Assembly (NCBI GenBank): GCA_965658725.1
Contig: CBFHUI010000042.1
Span: 1 to 22,386 of the forward strand
Direction of reading: 5' to 3'
Origin: UBA7985 sp965658725
Lineage (GTDB): Bacteria > Pseudomonadota > Alphaproteobacteria > UBA7985
Length of the DNA: 22,386 bases
In this document: positions 6,808 to 15,466 of the stretch, piece after piece
How the letters are laid out: each line of letters starts with the position of its first letter
Position numbering within the stretch: the stretch's first letter is position 1
Position numbers and translations under genes: made by a program
The notes under the pieces: model-generated
Told to the model about the DNA's origin: nothing
What the model saw: the letters and a program-made list of their open reading frames with translations, nothing else
Databases searched by the model: none

Positions 6808-7953
6808 CTAGAACCCTAGCCTAACCCCAGCACCAAAGGCCAGATCACTTCTGGTGTATTCGGTGTAGGAGGCGGAGGAGTCCTCGAAGGCGGCACTCAG
6901 GTAAGGCTGCAAGCCGCGCAGGGAGAAGTGACCATTCTGGATTTCCACGCTCCCGCTCATGGTCTCAACATCGAGGTCATCGGTGCGGCTGGGGTAAGGG
7001 GCGAACCCGCCCTGCGACCGGTACTGCAAATCACCGCCTAGCCTGAACCCGGCAGGCAAGTCCAAGCCCACTTCAACCCCGGCCCCGTAGGCGAGGAAGC
7101 CCGTGTAACCCGGGTCCGTCGCGGCCACCTGACCATAGCCGTAGACCCGCGTATCCAGCGCATCGGCCCACGTCGCGTCGTAGTATCCTTCGACCGTCAA
7201 GTGCTCAAAGGCGATGCCGGGGAACTGCACGTTCTCAGTCTCGTCGCCCTGCCGGTAGGTGATTTCTGTTCCCAGCACCTGATCTCTGGCGAACTTGAAG
7301 CCAATATCCTGCTCCACCGAATAGTGATAGGCCCCCGGGACACGTGGCACATTGGGGTTAAAGTCGACCTTCTCCCGGCTCTTGGAAGACAGGCCGTAAC
7401 TGATGTTGGTGTTTGCAAGGACAGGTCCGATGGACAGGTCAAGCTCGGCGAAAACCACCCCGACCCACGCTTCCATGAAGTCGGTTTCCTCATAGAAGTT
7501 GAATTCACCCTCCAACCCGACCGAAAGCGCGACGTCCGGGGTCAAGTCAAAGCGGTAGCCTGCCCCCAGCTCCAGCGCGTTGATCAGAGAGGCCTGCGCT
7601 TCCTCGACGGCAAAGAGGTCGTCCGTGTAGTGCGGTACGCCGGTCCAGTTCAGCCGATCTGCGAAAAGCGCTTGGCGCGTCCCGGTGGTGAAGGTCGAGT
7701 TGAGGTCCAGCGAAACATAATAGGGAATGGCCGCGCTGATCTTATCAAGCTGCTCTTCAAGAACCTTTCGTTCAGCGGGGTTCGGATTGTCGCGCAGGGC
7801 GTCGATGATGATGGTTCGCGAAGCCTCAAACTCATCGGTGGACAGCAACTCGTTCGACGCTGCCAAAGTCCCCACAACCGCATCCTGCCCCCACACGGTT
7901 GTTGCAGGTGCGACTAGCGATGCTGCCAAGCCGATCATCAATAAACGTGGCAT
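6808..7953 (-). CDS. Outer-membrane beta-barrel protein (unclassified, Slam/DUF560-like features)
   Basis: This is an exported outer-membrane protein of unknown function. The 381-residue product starts with a Sec signal peptide (LLMIGLAASLVAPATTVWG, cleavage near residue 22-23). A short helical region follows (to about residue 75, with DNPNPAERKVLEEQLDKI). The rest alternates polar and hydrophobic residues as in transmembrane strands, and the protein ends in GAGVRLGF with the C-terminal Phe used for barrel assembly. The layout of a short helical N-terminal part plus a barrel, and the last strands, resemble surface lipoprotein assembly modifiers (DUF560), but it is shorter than known Slam proteins, so this is only a suggestion. 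It lies upstream of the VWA gene on the same strand and divergent from the cysteine desulfurase gene. Confidence 0.72.
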   Translation of the reverse strand: MPRLLMIGLAASLVAPATTVWGQDAVVGTLAASNELLSTDEFEASRTIIIDALRDNPNPAERKVLEEQLDKISAAIPYYVSLDLNSTFTTGTRQALFADRLNWTGVPHYTDDLFAVEEAQASLINALELGAGYRFDLTPDVALSVGLEGEFNFYEETDFMEAWVGVVFAELDLSIGPVLANTNISYGLSSKSREKVDFNPNVPRVPGAYHYSVEQDIGFKFARDQVLGTEITYRQGDETENVQFPGIAFEHLTVEGYYDATWADALDTRVYGYGQVAATDPGYTGFLAYGAGVEVGLDLPAGFRLGGDLQYRSQGGFAPYPSRTDDLDVETMSGSVEIQNGHFSLRGLQPYLSAAFEDSSASYTEYTRSDLAFGAGVRLGF

Positions 7954-8062
7954 AGGGGAAAACCTTGGTCTTTAATGCTGGTCTTACATTACCTTGAGCA
8001 GGCACTAAGTACAGACAAATACGCCAGACTTGAGACCCTTTGAAGAGCCAAATCGAGCCAGA

Positions 8063-9217
8063 ATGCAGCATTATTTGGACCATCACGCCACAACCCCGCT
8101 CGACCCGTCCGTGGCGGAGTCGATGGCGGCGCTCTGGGGGACGGGCTTTGGTAACCCGGCCTCGGTCGAGCACGCGCGGGGTCTGGCTGCAGCGGATCGT
8201 GTGGAGCACGCCCGCCAGCAAGTCGCCAGCGCATTGGGGGCTGAAGCGCGGGAGATCGTCTTCACCTCTGGAGCAACCGAAGCCAACAACATGGCCGTTC
8301 TGGGCGCTGCCCGCTTCCGTCGCCAGTTCGAAGGCCGCGACCGCGTGGTGGTGTTCGAGACCGAGCACTCCTGCGTGCTTGGCGCAGCCCGGGCGCTGCG
8401 AGGGGCGGGGTTTGAGGTCATGGAACTGGGCGTTGATGCCGAAGGCTTCGCCGATCTGACCGCACTCGAAGCCGCCGTCGATGAACGCACGGCGCTGGTC
8501 TGCCTGATGCTTGCCAACAATGAAGTCGGAACGCTTCAGCCCTTGGCCGAGGCTACCCGTATCGCTCACGCCAAGGGCGCGTGGGTGCACAGCGATGCAG
8601 CCCAAGCCGCAGGCAAGCTCGCCATCGACGTGCGCGCGCTCGACGTCGATCTGCTGTCGATCTCCGGTCACAAAGTCTACGGACCCATGGGTGTCGGCGC
8701 GCTGTTTGTCCGGCGACGCCCGCGTGTGCGGCTCGAACCACTGGTGCATGGCGGCGGACAGGAGCGCGGCCTGCGCGCGGGCACCCTGCCCTTGCCGCTG
8801 GTTGCTGGCTTGGGCGCAGCGCTCGCTCTGGCGCAGGAACGGATGGTGGATGACGCAGCTGCTCAAGCGAAACTGCGGGCCTATGCTCTCGACACCATGG
8901 CGGGCAGCGGCGCACGGTTTAGCGTCAATGGCCCAGGCGACGAAAGCCGCCGCCTGCCGGGTAACCTGTCCCTGAGCTTCCCCGATATTCCCCGAGAAGC
9001 CCTATTCGCGGCGATGGCGGATCACGGGGTTGCAGTCTCCAGCGGATCAGCCTGCTCGAGCCACGACGTAGCACCCAGCCACGTCCTGACCGCCATGGGC
9101 ATCCCGGGCGCCGTGGCGCAGCGTACGCTGCGGCTGGGTCTGGGACGCGGAAACACGCGTGCCGATATTGATGCTCTCGTCGAGGCGGTCCGCGCGGCGC
9201 ACCGCAAGGCGGCCTGA
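8063..9217 (+). CDS. Cysteine desulfurase, IscS/NifS type (group I)
   Basis: This PLP enzyme takes sulfur from L-cysteine as a bound persulfide. The 384-residue protein starts with the typical MQHYLDHHATTPLD; a TTG 11 codons upstream is a less likely start. Visible catalytic residues are His102 (ETEHSC), the PLP lysine Lys204 (SISGHKVYGP) and the persulfide Cys331 in SSGSACSS, which matches group I enzymes. It is followed by moeA after a single base (TGAgATG) and then moaE, so it heads a tight operon. That context suggests it supplies sulfur for molybdopterin dithiolene formation or for sulfuration of a molybdoenzyme, rather than general Fe-S assembly; no iscU or sufE gene is nearby. A role with the nearby selD/mnmH selenium pathway is possible but less supported. 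Confidence 0.93.
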   Translation: MQHYLDHHATTPLDPSVAESMAALWGTGFGNPASVEHARGLAAADRVEHARQQVASALGAEAREIVFTSGATEANNMAVLGAARFRRQFEGRDRVVVFETEHSCVLGAARALRGAGFEVMELGVDAEGFADLTALEAAVDERTALVCLMLANNEVGTLQPLAEATRIAHAKGAWVHSDAAQAAGKLAIDVRALDVDLLSISGHKVYGPMGVGALFVRRRPRVRLEPLVHGGGQERGLRAGTLPLPLVAGLGAALALAQERMVDDAAAQAKLRAYALDTMAGSGARFSVNGPGDESRRLPGNLSLSFPDIPREALFAAMADHGVAVSSGSACSSHDVAPSHVLTAMGIPGAVAQRTLRLGLGRGNTRADIDALVEAVRAAHRKAA

Positions 9218-9218
9218 G

Positions 9219-10481
9219 ATGGCGCAGCTGACCGACGACTGCTTCGCCTTTGGTGGCCGGTTGATCCCGCTGGATGAAGCCCTAGACGCCGCCAAACCCC
9301 TTTTTTCGCCCCGTGCTGGCCGTACCAATGAAACGCTGCCCCTTGCTCTCGCGCGTGGCCGGGTCGCCGCGGCTGCCGTCACCGCACCGCGCGCCGTCCC
9401 GCCGCACGACAATTCTGCAGTCGATGGCTATGCCGTTCGGTTCTCAGATTTGAACGAAGAAGCGACCACCGTCATGTCCCTTGATGGCTATGCGGCCGCC
9501 GGGGACCGCCCCCAACCGTTGCCCGCAGGCTGTGCTAGGCGCATTCTCACCGGCGCGGCCATGCCAGCGGGAGCCGATACGGTCTTCATGGACGAGGACG
9601 TAACGCTCGATGGGTCCAGCGTCAGCCTTCCCCCCGGCCTCAAGCCCGGTGCAAATGCGCGGAAAGCGGGCGAGGATATTGCCCAGGGCGATACCGTGGT
9701 GACAGCCGGCCAGCGCCTTTCAGCGGCTGACCTGGGTGTGCTGGCCAGCCTCGGCCTGACAGAGGTCGCGGTGCGTCCATCGCTCAAGGTCGCGCTGTTC
9801 TCAACCGGCAACGAAATCCGTGAACCCGGTGAGGCACTGGAGCCCGGACAGGTCTACGACGCCAACCGCACCGCCCTGCGCGGCCTGCTGCAACAAGCCG
9901 GCGCCGAGGTGGTCGATTTGGGGATCCTGCCGGACCGAACGGAAGCCATCGACGCGGCGCTAAGCGGGATCGACAGCGACGTCGATGCGATCATGACATC
10001 CGGCGGGGTATCGGCGGGCGACCACGACGTGGTGCGGCAGGTGCTGGAAGCGCGGGGTGCGTTGCTGTTCTGGCGGCTGGCCGTCAAGCCCGGACGCCCG
10101 ATTGCGCTCGGCCGCTTTGGTGAGGTGCCAGTAATCGGCCTGCCTGGGAACCCTGCCGCCGCCGCGGTCATGTTCTACGTTGCCGCGCTGCCCCTCCTGC
10201 GCGCCCGTGAAGGCGCGGATCGCGCCGCAGTGATGCGGGTGCCGGTAAAGCTCGACTTCAGCCACCGCAAGAAAGCCGACCGTGTGGAGTTCGTCCGCGT
10301 TCAAGTGCGGGCTGACGCGGATGGGACGCTGGTTGCGCGGAAGTTTCCGCGTGAAGGCGCAGGCATACTGTCTTCGATTGCTTGGGCAGACGGCATGATT
10401 GCGCTCGAAGCCGATCGCCTGACGGTTTCGCCGGGTGAAACCGGCTGGTTCACCGCCTTTGACTGGAGCCTGTCCGCCTGA
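9219..10481 (+). CDS. moeA: Molybdopterin molybdenumtransferase MoeA
   Basis: MoeA inserts molybdate into adenylated molybdopterin, releasing AMP, the last step of Moco formation. The 420-residue product shows the family order: an N-terminal part with PPHDNSAVDGYAVR, a beta-rich domain with RILTGAAMPAGADTVFMDED, then the MoCF domain with FSTGNEI, TSGGVSAGDHD, KPGRP and GLPGNPAA, and a C-terminal beta domain. I chose ATG 9219, one base after the desulfurase stop and preceded by AAGGCGG. The frame is open upstream, but that part overlaps the desulfurase gene. Its stop overlaps the moaE start (TGATG). The length matches the family. Confidence 0.96.
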   Translation: MAQLTDDCFAFGGRLIPLDEALDAAKPLFSPRAGRTNETLPLALARGRVAAAAVTAPRAVPPHDNSAVDGYAVRFSDLNEEATTVMSLDGYAAAGDRPQPLPAGCARRILTGAAMPAGADTVFMDEDVTLDGSSVSLPPGLKPGANARKAGEDIAQGDTVVTAGQRLSAADLGVLASLGLTEVAVRPSLKVALFSTGNEIREPGEALEPGQVYDANRTALRGLLQQAGAEVVDLGILPDRTEAIDAALSGIDSDVDAIMTSGGVSAGDHDVVRQVLEARGALLFWRLAVKPGRPIALGRFGEVPVIGLPGNPAAAAVMFYVAALPLLRAREGADRAAVMRVPVKLDFSHRKKADRVEFVRVQVRADADGTLVARKFPREGAGILSSIAWADGMIALEADRLTVSPGETGWFTAFDWSLSA

Positions 10482-10975
10482 TGTCCCAAACCTCCCCCGA
10501 ACCGGCGACCGCTTCCCTGCCCGGCTCCGTCCTCGTCACCGCTGACCCGTTGGACCCTAGTGCCGAACAGACGCGACTTACCGCGGGCGCGCACGGTGTT
10601 GGCGCGGTTTGTCGCTTCGAAGGGCTGGTTCGGGAGTTCAGCGGCAGCGCTCGTGACAGCCTGACCCTAGAGCATTACCCCGGCATGACCGAGACCGCGC
10701 TTGAAACCATTCGACAGGAAGCGGGCCAGCGCTGGTCGCTGGAAGGGCTTAGCATTCAGCACCGCGTCGGAAAGATGGAGCCCGGCGACGTCATCGTCGC
10801 CGTTATCGCCTGCTCCCGCCACCGGCAAAACGCCTTTGATGCTTGCGCCTTCGCCATGGATTTCCTGAAAACCCAAGCCCCGTTCTGGAAGCTTGAAGAC
10901 GATGGCGAGGGCGAGGCAAACTGGGTCGATGCCCGCGAAAGCGATCATGCAGCGCGCGCCAAGTGGGATGCCTAA
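10481..10975 (+). CDS. moaE: Molybdopterin synthase catalytic subunit MoaE
   Basis: MoaE is the large subunit of molybdopterin synthase, which converts cyclic pyranopterin monophosphate to molybdopterin using the thiocarboxylate of MoaD. The 164-residue protein has the conserved LEHYPGMTE, HRVGKMEPGD, ACSRHRQNAFDAC and the active-site stretch FLKTQAPFWK with both catalytic lysines; it ends in the usual WVDARESDHAAR. The start is coupled to moeA by a TGATG overlap. The partner moaD is not in this window and must be elsewhere. It ends the desulfurase-moeA-moaE operon and converges on a small outer-membrane protein gene 26 bp away. Confidence 0.95.
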   Translation: MSQTSPEPATASLPGSVLVTADPLDPSAEQTRLTAGAHGVGAVCRFEGLVREFSGSARDSLTLEHYPGMTETALETIRQEAGQRWSLEGLSIQHRVGKMEPGDVIVAVIACSRHRQNAFDACAFAMDFLKTQAPFWKLEDDGEGEANWVDARESDHAARAKWDA

Positions 10976-11001
10976 GCCGTTCCTCTGCTGGACCTCATAC
11001 T

Positions 11002-11499
11002 TTAAAAGCGGAATTTTGAGCCCAGACTGAATTGCGTTTCCAGTCCATAGGTGCGCGCCTCGACATAGACCGATGCGCTCGAGTTCAGGCGCATGTCCAC
11101 CCCGCCCGTCAAGTGCGCCCACGGCAAGGCAAACCCACCATCGCCGGTCAATACAGTCACCAGATCAAGCCCACCACCAAGGTAAGGCCGAACAGCAGCA
11201 ATTGGCGCGCGAAACACAAAGGCCGCGTCGATCGAGGGAACAACAAGCAAGCCGCCGTCGCCGAACTCAGTAGGCGTGATGGCACCAACGTCAAAATCCA
11301 GCAGGAAGTTGTCAAACTCGGCCCCAACCCCGACCCGCGTCGTCAACCCCACCACGCCTTGATCCAGAGGAACCAGCGGTGGCCCGAGCAGCGCAACCCC
11401 GGCCTCACCAGAAATGAAAATCTGCTGCGCCCGCGCGCTTGGCGCGACCAAGACGCTGGCCACGAGGGCGGTGAGGGCAAAAAAGAGCTTAAACGGCAT
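11002..11499 (-). CDS. Small outer-membrane beta-barrel protein
   Basis: This is a predicted small exported barrel protein of 165 residues. The signal peptide (LFFALTALVASVLVAPSARA) is followed by glycine-rich alternating strands such as GVVGLTTRVGVGAEF and RPYLGGGLDLVTVL, and the protein ends in SLGSKFRF with a terminal Phe, as in eight-stranded OmpX/OmpW-like barrels. No family motif allows a firmer name. The ATG has AGGGGA seven bases upstream. The mature protein shows no cysteine. It is a single gene between the moaE and mfd genes, convergent with moaE, with 82 bp between its start and the mfd stop. Confidence 0.72.
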   Translation of the reverse strand: MPFKLFFALTALVASVLVAPSARAQQIFISGEAGVALLGPPLVPLDQGVVGLTTRVGVGAEFDNFLLDFDVGAITPTEFGDGGLLVVPSIDAAFVFRAPIAAVRPYLGGGLDLVTVLTGDGGFALPWAHLTGGVDMRLNSSASVYVEARTYGLETQFSLGSKFRF

Positions 11500-11539
11500 G
11501 GGACGGTCCCCTGAGAAGCAATAGGCTCAATCAAAGTGC

Positions 11540-11565
11540 GCCTTTTTCCTTACACTGTCAAGACT
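11540..11565 (-). promoter_or_regulatory. Possible promoter of the small outer-membrane protein gene
   Basis: On the minus strand a perfect TTGACA -35 hexamer (complement of 11556-11561) lies 57 bp before the start codon at 11499. No strong -10 hexamer follows at 17 bp (CACTTT there; TTTGAT at 20 bp). Alphaproteobacterial sigma-70 promoters often tolerate weak -10 sites. A 7-bp inverted repeat (AGAAGCA / TGCTTCT) flanks the region. Confidence 0.4.
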
Positions 11566-11581
11566 GCTTCTTTTCAAAGGC

Positions 11582-14500
11582 TTAACGCGCTAGTTTCTCC
11601 AGATTGTCCAGCAGCGATACGATCGCCTTTTTGCGCTCTTCGTCGGTCTCGATCTTGCGCTTGAACACCAAACGCTGATCCGGGCGGATGGACATGACTT
11701 GTGAGTTGGCCCGGATCCATGAAATCAGCTTATCAGGCTTGGCAAAGCGATCCTCCCGGAAACCGACGACCACACCCTTTGGCCCAACATCCAGTTTCTC
11801 CACGCGCGCAGCGCGGGCCTTGATCTTGAAGGCGACGGTTTGCAGCAGGTTGAGCACCGGCTCCGGCGGCGGGCCAAAGCGGTCTTCGACTTCGGCGAGG
11901 AAAGAGTCGATCTCCCCCGCCTCTCGCAACATACCAACACGCCGGTATAGCCCCAGCCGCACGTCCAGCGCCTCGACATAGTCTTCAGGGATGTAAACCG
12001 CAAAACCAGTGTTCAGCACAGGTACCCAGTCGTCATCCGGCTTAGCCCGGAGTTCACCGGTCGCGGGGTCAACGCCAAGCTCTTCGGCGAGTTGGACTTC
12101 TGCAACGGCTTCTTCGAGCATCTGCTGATAGAGCTCGATGCCGACTTCCTTGATATGGCCGGTCTGCTCTTCCCCCACCAAATTGCCCGCCCCGCGAAGA
12201 TCAAGGTCGTGGGAAGCCAGCGTGAAGCCTGCACCCAGGCTGTCCAGCGTCTTCATTACATCCAGCCGCCGCTGCGCGTCAGCGGTCAGGGGCTTGCGCT
12301 GGTCAAAGGTCAGATAAGCATAGCCCCGCACCTTCGACCGACCAACGCGCCCCCGCAGCTGATACAGCGCCGCAAGTCCGAACATGTCGGCGCGGGGGAT
12401 GATCATGGTGTTCACAGTTGGGATGTCGATCCCACTTTCGATGATGTTGGTGGCCAGCAAGATATCGAACTTACGATCATAGAAGGCGTTCATGACGTCT
12501 TCGAGTTCGGTCGGTGGCATCTGACCATGCGCGACCGCGACTTTCAGCTCGGGCGCAATGCTGGCCAGCCGCTCCCGCATGTTCGCCAGATCACGCACGC
12601 GCGGACAGACGACGTAAGACTGCCCACCTCGGAACTGCTCCCGCATCAGCGCCTCACGCAGAATTACCCCGTCCCATGGCATGATAAACGTCCGCACAGC
12701 CAGCCGGTCGACAGGCGGTGTGGCGATGAGAGAGAGGTCTTTCACCCCCGTCAGCGCCAGCTGCAGCGTGCGCGGGATCGGGGTTGCGGTGAGCGTCAGG
12801 ACGTGGACGGTTTCCTTGAGCTTCTTCATCCGCTCCTTCTGCCGCACGCCAAAGCGCTGTTCCTCGTCGATCACCAGCAAGCCCAGATTGCCGAACTTGA
12901 GGCTTTCGGCGAGCAGCGCGTGGGTGCCGACCACGATGTCGATTTCTCCCCGACCCAGCGCTTCTTTCGTCGCGGTAGCGTTCTTAGCTGAGACCAGCCG
13001 GGAGAGTTGCGCAATGCGGATGTTGAGGTCTTTGAACCGCTCCTCGAAGGTCTTGAAGTGCTGCCGCGCGAGCAAAGTGGTTGGGGCAACGATCGCCACC
13101 TGATGCCCGGCCATAGCCCCCACAAAGGCCGCCCGGATCGCCACCTCCGTCTTGCCAAAACCAACATCCCCGCAAACCAACCGGTCCATAGGGCGGCCCG
13201 AAGCGAGGTCTTCGATCACGTCGTCGATGGCGTTGAGTTGATCGTCCGTCTCGCTGTAAGGAAAGGTTTGCGCGAACTCATCCAACACGCTTTGCGGGAC
13301 GTCCAGGATCTCGGATTTGCGCAGCTTTCGTTCCGCGGCGATGCGCATGAGGTCGCGGGCCGTACGGGTGATCCGCTCCTTGACCCGCGCCTTGCGCGCC
13401 TGCCAGGCCGCACCGCCGAGCTTGTCCAGCCCAACCCCTTCACCGTCGCCAAAGCGGCTGAGAACCTCGATGTTCTCCACGGGGACATAGAGCTTGTCGC
13501 CGCCGCTGTATTCGATGTGCAAGACGTCATGCGCCGCGCCGCTCAGGTCGATGGTGAGCAGGCCGACATAGCGACCGATGCCATGTTCGACGTGCACAAC
13601 CAGATCGCCCGTCGCCAGACCGCTGACCTCGGTCAGGAAGTTGTCGGACTTGCGCCGCTTGCGCGGGCGAACGATGCGTTCGCCCAGGATGTCTTGTTCG
13701 GTGTAGAGCACGAAGCCGCCGCCTTCGAACCCACGTTCGAGCGGCAGCACGGCGTTGAACACCCGCCGTGCCTCAGCCTCGGGCGCCAGCGCAGGATCCC
13801 AGCCGCGCAAAGCCTTGATGCCCTCCAGCCCCGCTTCACCCAAGTTACTCGCCAGACGGTTTGCCGAACCTGCGCTGAGCCCCGCAATCACCACGGACTG
13901 TCCACCAGCCAAGGCCCGATCACTACGGTCGCTTACAGCCGTATAGATGTTCCGCTCCGGGTCTTGCCGCGCCTCGGCGAAGGTCGGGATCGAGCGGTAA
14001 CTGTGCCGCGCCAGCGCGACGTCAGTCCCCGACGGCACCGAAAAGTTGGTGAACTGCCAGCACCGGTGCGCAGTAGGAAAGGCGTTCCAGTCGTCTTCAG
14101 TGGCGTAGAGAAGATCGGGTGCGATGGGCTTGTAGGAGTGGTCTTTCTTTTCGACTTCAAACACTGTCTGGCGGGCGGTGTAAAAATCGCGAATGGTTTC
14201 GAGCCGCGCGTCCTTTGCCGCCACCACTTCCGGCTCAAACACCAACTCACCGCCTTCGACATAGTCAGTGAGCAGTGCCATTTTCTCGTGCAGCAAAGGC
14301 AGCCAATGGTCCAAGCCGGCGTAGAGCCGACCCGCTGATACGCTTTCATACAAAGGGTCTTCACCCTTCACCCGGCCAAAGCTGTCGCGGTATTCGGTCC
14401 GAAAGCGCTCGATACTGTCTTCATTCAAGACGAATTCATGGACCGGACCAAGTACGACGCCCTTGATCGGCTGATCGGTACGCTGGGTTAGCGGATCGAA

Positions 14501-15085
14501 GGCACGGACGCTCTCGATCTCATCGCCGAAGAAATCGAGCCGCACTGGACTGGCACGTCCGGCGGGAAAGAAATCGAGGATGCCGCCACGCGGCGCAAAC
14601 TCACCCGGCTCCGTCACGGTCGAAACCCGCTCGAAGCCCAGATCGAGCAGACGCGCCTGCACCTCTTCAAAGCCAATCTCCTGCCCCGGCCGCAGGGTCA
14701 GAGACAGCGACTTGATAAAACTGGGATGCGGCACACGCTGCATGAGCGCGTTGATGCTGGTCACCACCACGCGAGGGCGGTCCTCAGCTGCCGGTCGCAA
14801 CAAGCGAGCCAGCGTCGCCAGCCGCGTGGCGATTAAGTCGGACTTGGGCGACACTCGGTCATAGGGCAGGCAGTCCCACGCCGGGAAGCGCAGCACTTCG
14901 GCCTCTGGCAGGCGAAAGCGAAACAACGATGCGGCCCGCGCCAACCGCTTGTCGTCTCGGGCGACAAACACGATTGGCCGCCCGGTCTCCTGCGCGATAT
15001 CACTGGCCAGAAAAGCTTCTGCCCCATCTGGGACGTCGCCAATCAGGACTGCTTCGTTAACGTTTTGTTCTTCTGTTTGGTTCAT
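11582..15085 (-). CDS. mfd: Transcription-repair coupling factor Mfd
   Basis: Mfd removes RNA polymerase stalled at DNA damage and recruits UvrA for nucleotide excision repair. The 1167-residue protein has the full layout: the N-terminal UvrB-like part with FPAWDCLPYDRVSP and RGGILDFFP, the RNA polymerase interaction domain around residues 490-560 (VVHVEHGIGRYVGL, KLYVPVENIEVLSRF), and the translocase motor with Walker A GDVGFGKTE near residue 640, DEEQRFGV and TATPIPRTL. The second RecA lobe includes NIIESGIDIP and QLRGRVGRS, and the C-terminal D7 domain follows (LYRRVGMLREAGE). Length is normal. The start ATG at 15085 has only a weak ribosome binding site. The sdhE gene lies 57 bp upstream on the same strand, so the two may be co-transcribed. 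Confidence 0.98.
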   Translation of the reverse strand: MNQTEEQNVNEAVLIGDVPDGAEAFLASDIAQETGRPIVFVARDDKRLARAASLFRFRLPEAEVLRFPAWDCLPYDRVSPKSDLIATRLATLARLLRPAAEDRPRVVVTSINALMQRVPHPSFIKSLSLTLRPGQEIGFEEVQARLLDLGFERVSTVTEPGEFAPRGGILDFFPAGRASPVRLDFFGDEIESVRAFDPLTQRTDQPIKGVVLGPVHEFVLNEDSIERFRTEYRDSFGRVKGEDPLYESVSAGRLYAGLDHWLPLLHEKMALLTDYVEGGELVFEPEVVAAKDARLETIRDFYTARQTVFEVEKKDHSYKPIAPDLLYATEDDWNAFPTAHRCWQFTNFSVPSGTDVALARHSYRSIPTFAEARQDPERNIYTAVSDRSDRALAGGQSVVIAGLSAGSANRLASNLGEAGLEGIKALRGWDPALAPEAEARRVFNAVLPLERGFEGGGFVLYTEQDILGERIVRPRKRRKSDNFLTEVSGLATGDLVVHVEHGIGRYVGLLTIDLSGAAHDVLHIEYSGGDKLYVPVENIEVLSRFGDGEGVGLDKLGGAAWQARKARVKERITRTARDLMRIAAERKLRKSEILDVPQSVLDEFAQTFPYSETDDQLNAIDDVIEDLASGRPMDRLVCGDVGFGKTEVAIRAAFVGAMAGHQVAIVAPTTLLARQHFKTFEERFKDLNIRIAQLSRLVSAKNATATKEALGRGEIDIVVGTHALLAESLKFGNLGLLVIDEEQRFGVRQKERMKKLKETVHVLTLTATPIPRTLQLALTGVKDLSLIATPPVDRLAVRTFIMPWDGVILREALMREQFRGGQSYVVCPRVRDLANMRERLASIAPELKVAVAHGQMPPTELEDVMNAFYDRKFDILLATNIIESGIDIPTVNTMIIPRADMFGLAALYQLRGRVGRSKVRGYAYLTFDQRKPLTADAQRRLDVMKTLDSLGAGFTLASHDLDLRGAGNLVGEEQTGHIKEVGIELYQQMLEEAVAEVQLAEELGVDPATGELRAKPDDDWVPVLNTGFAVYIPEDYVEALDVRLGLYRRVGMLREAGEIDSFLAEVEDRFGPPPEPVLNLLQTVAFKIKARAARVEKLDVGPKGVVVGFREDRFAKPDKLISWIRANSQVMSIRPDQRLVFKRKIETDEERKKAIVSLLDNLEKLAR

Positions 15086-15142
15086 GCCGCGCCCAGAGTG
15101 GTCCCGCGCTCAGTCCTGCACCGGGTGCGGCGCGCGGGGTGG

Positions 15143-15418
15143 TCAGATGCGGTACTCAAACGATCGCAGCGCGGAAAGCAAGGGCTCGGGCAGCTCATCA
15201 GGGATGCTGGCCGGATTCTGTAACCAAACCTGCACATCGGGGTCGTTGACCTGCTGCAGCGCTTCGATCTGCTCCATGCGGGTCAGAGCATCCCTCGCCT
15301 CGGTCTCGGCAGCGGGGAGAAAGTCCTGCGCGAACTGTGTCATGAGCAAATCAAGCTCCCGAGTGCCCCGGTGCCCTGCCCGCCAGAGCGCGCGCTTGCG
15401 TCGATCGCTGTACTGCAT
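15143..15418 (-). CDS. sdhE: Succinate dehydrogenase flavinylation factor SdhE (SDHAF2/DUF339)
   Basis: This small cytoplasmic protein promotes covalent FAD attachment to SdhA. The 91-residue product carries the family signature near its N-terminus: RRKRALWRAGHRGTRELDLL, with the RGxxE core that contacts the flavoprotein. The rest is helical and ends in SFEYRI. Length matches the family (80-100 residues). It is transcribed towards mfd and divergent from recG (48 bp between starts). The mfd-sdhE-recG grouping is common in alphaproteobacteria and supports the call; its genetic link to repair genes has no known functional meaning. Confidence 0.93.
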   Translation of the reverse strand: MQYSDRRKRALWRAGHRGTRELDLLMTQFAQDFLPAAETEARDALTRMEQIEALQQVNDPDVQVWLQNPASIPDELPEPLLSALRSFEYRI

Positions 15419-15466
15419 GTTAATGTCGCCTCTTCAAGACCCAACAGACCCAAGCGATGAGTTAGC

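Noticed and set aside
7832..8866. Minus-strand open frame of 344 codons across the barrel gene start and the cysteine desulfurase
   Set aside because: It runs antisense through conserved desulfurase motifs and its product looks random in composition.
12092..12991. Plus-strand open frame of 299 codons opposite mfd
   Set aside because: It mirrors the Mfd motor domain and its predicted protein has no domain or signal that I recognise.
13007..14338. Long plus-strand open frame (443 codons) opposite mfd
   Set aside because: It is antisense to well-conserved Mfd sequence, has no recognisable motif, and is expected by chance in GC-rich coding DNA.
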